From Myxococcus eversor (GTDB lineage: Bacteria > Myxococcota > Myxococcia > Myxococcales > Myxococcaceae), in NCBI RefSeq assembly GCF_010894455.1, contig NZ_JAAIXY010000001.1, forward strand, positions 124,001 to 188,000: a stretch of DNA of 64,000 bases, written 5' to 3'. Below, piece after piece: positions 63,560 to 64,000 of the stretch. Numbering within the stretch: position 1 is the first letter of the stretch; each line of letters opens with the position of its first letter. Position numbers and translations under genes: made by a program. The notes under the pieces are model-generated. The model saw only the letters and a program-made list of their open reading frames with translations, was not told where the DNA came from and ran no database searches.

Positions 63560-64000
63560 TCGAAGACCTCCGGGTTGACGCAGTGGGGTGGCCGCCGTCC
63601 CTCCAGCGCGGCCAGCAGGTTGTCCACCGCCATGGAGGCCATGCGCCCCCGGGTGGCATGTGACGCGCTGGCGATGTGCGGCGCCAGCAGGACGTTGGGC
63701 AGGGTCATCAGCGGGCTGTCCAGAGGCAGGGGCTCGGGCTCCGTCACGTCCAGGGCCGCCCCGCCCAGCCTTCCCTCGCGAAGGGCGTCGACGAGGGCGT
63801 CCTGGTCGACGATTCCGCCGCGCGCCGTGTTGACGAGCAGCGCTCCCGGCTTCATCGCCGCAAACTCCGCGCGTCCCACCCAGTGCTTCGTCGCGGGAGT
63901 CAGGGGGACATGCAGGGTGAGGATGTCCGCTTCGGCCAGGAGCGTGGCCTTGTCCACCTGGCGGGCGCCCGTCTGGGCCTCCAGCGCGGGCTTCGGCTCG
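63556..64000 (-). CDS. D-isomer 2-hydroxyacid dehydrogenase, N-terminus beyond window
   Basis: Only the last 148 residues are present; the frame is open to the right edge. It shows the C-terminal half of the NAD-domain and catalytic residues of the family: [36 protein letters not shown] (catalytic Arg), [10 protein letters not shown] (Glu) and [13 protein letters not shown] (His). It ends with NPEVFE. Glyoxylate/hydroxypyruvate reductase or a related enzyme is most likely; 3-phosphoglycerate dehydrogenase is possible. It is co-transcribed with apt. Confidence 0.9.
   Translation of the reverse strand, partial: EPKPALEAQTGARQVDKATLLAEADILTLHVPLTPATKHWVGRAEFAAMKPGALLVNTARGGIVDQDALVDALREGRLGGAALDVTEPEPLPLDSPLMTLPNVLLAPHIASASHATRGRMASMAVDNLLAALEGRRPPHCVNPEVFE

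Overview
The window is high-GC (about two thirds G+C) with the gene content of a myxobacterium, most likely Myxococcaceae or a close relative. The indicators are many exported lipoproteins and outer-membrane barrels, hybrid histidine kinase and NtrC-type regulators, a chitin-binding/FN3 protein and a very large lipid/polyketide synthase. This is inferred from gene content only; there is no rRNA gene in the window. I see no CRISPR array, insertion sequence or prophage.

Layout. 0-1.5 kb: the N-terminal part of a secreted chitin-binding/FN3 protein (runs off the left edge) and a small YCII protein. 2-12.4 kb: a compact cluster for an undescribed secondary lipid. It holds a twin-ACP/reductase protein, a 2202-residue PUFA/heterocyst-glycolipid-type synthase (hotdog-AT-KS-CLF-KR-DH), a membrane desaturase and an Old Yellow Enzyme. 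12.6-17.6 kb: a barrel protein, two secreted alpha/beta hydrolases, a barrel remnant and a CxxxxC-type zinc protein. 17.9-20.7 kb: a small graveyard with a decayed flavin hydroxylase and a decayed sulfatase around an intact TetR gene. 20.9-21.1 kb: tRNA-Val and tRNA-Asp with promoter and terminator.

21.2-36.2 kb is an alpha-glucan (starch/glycogen/maltodextrin) capture and uptake locus. On the minus strand it has a nine-repeat surface lipoprotein and an ABC importer whose binding protein is fused to the first permease. On the plus strand it has an exported lipoprotein debranching enzyme, an outer-membrane barrel and a lipoprotein alpha-amylase with a CBM20-like tail. A further lipoprotein GH13 enzyme lies at 56.9 kb. 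Together they could bind and cut glucan outside the inner membrane and import the oligosaccharides.

36-46.4 kb: hemE, an unknown exported protein, the fadI-fadJ beta-oxidation operon behind a strong palindrome, and a glycolipid/polyprenol-sugar-like group (PIG-V-like transferase, methyltransferase, YdjC deacetylase, GT2). 46.5-53.8 kb: a diguanylate cyclase, a kinase/NtrC two-component pair, rarA, nadK and a DUF218 protein. 53.8-64 kb: a protein matching bacterial ethylene-forming enzyme at every key residue I can recall, a periplasmic 5'-nucleotidase, the GH13 enzyme, a TetR-MFS-coaD-MBL operon, a cofactor-less quinolone-dioxygenase-like hydrolase, apt and a partial D-2-hydroxyacid dehydrogenase.

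The most promising items are the lipid synthase cluster, the ethylene-forming enzyme, the quinolone-dioxygenase-like protein, and the alpha-glucan locus with its MalE-MalF fusion and nine-repeat lipoprotein.
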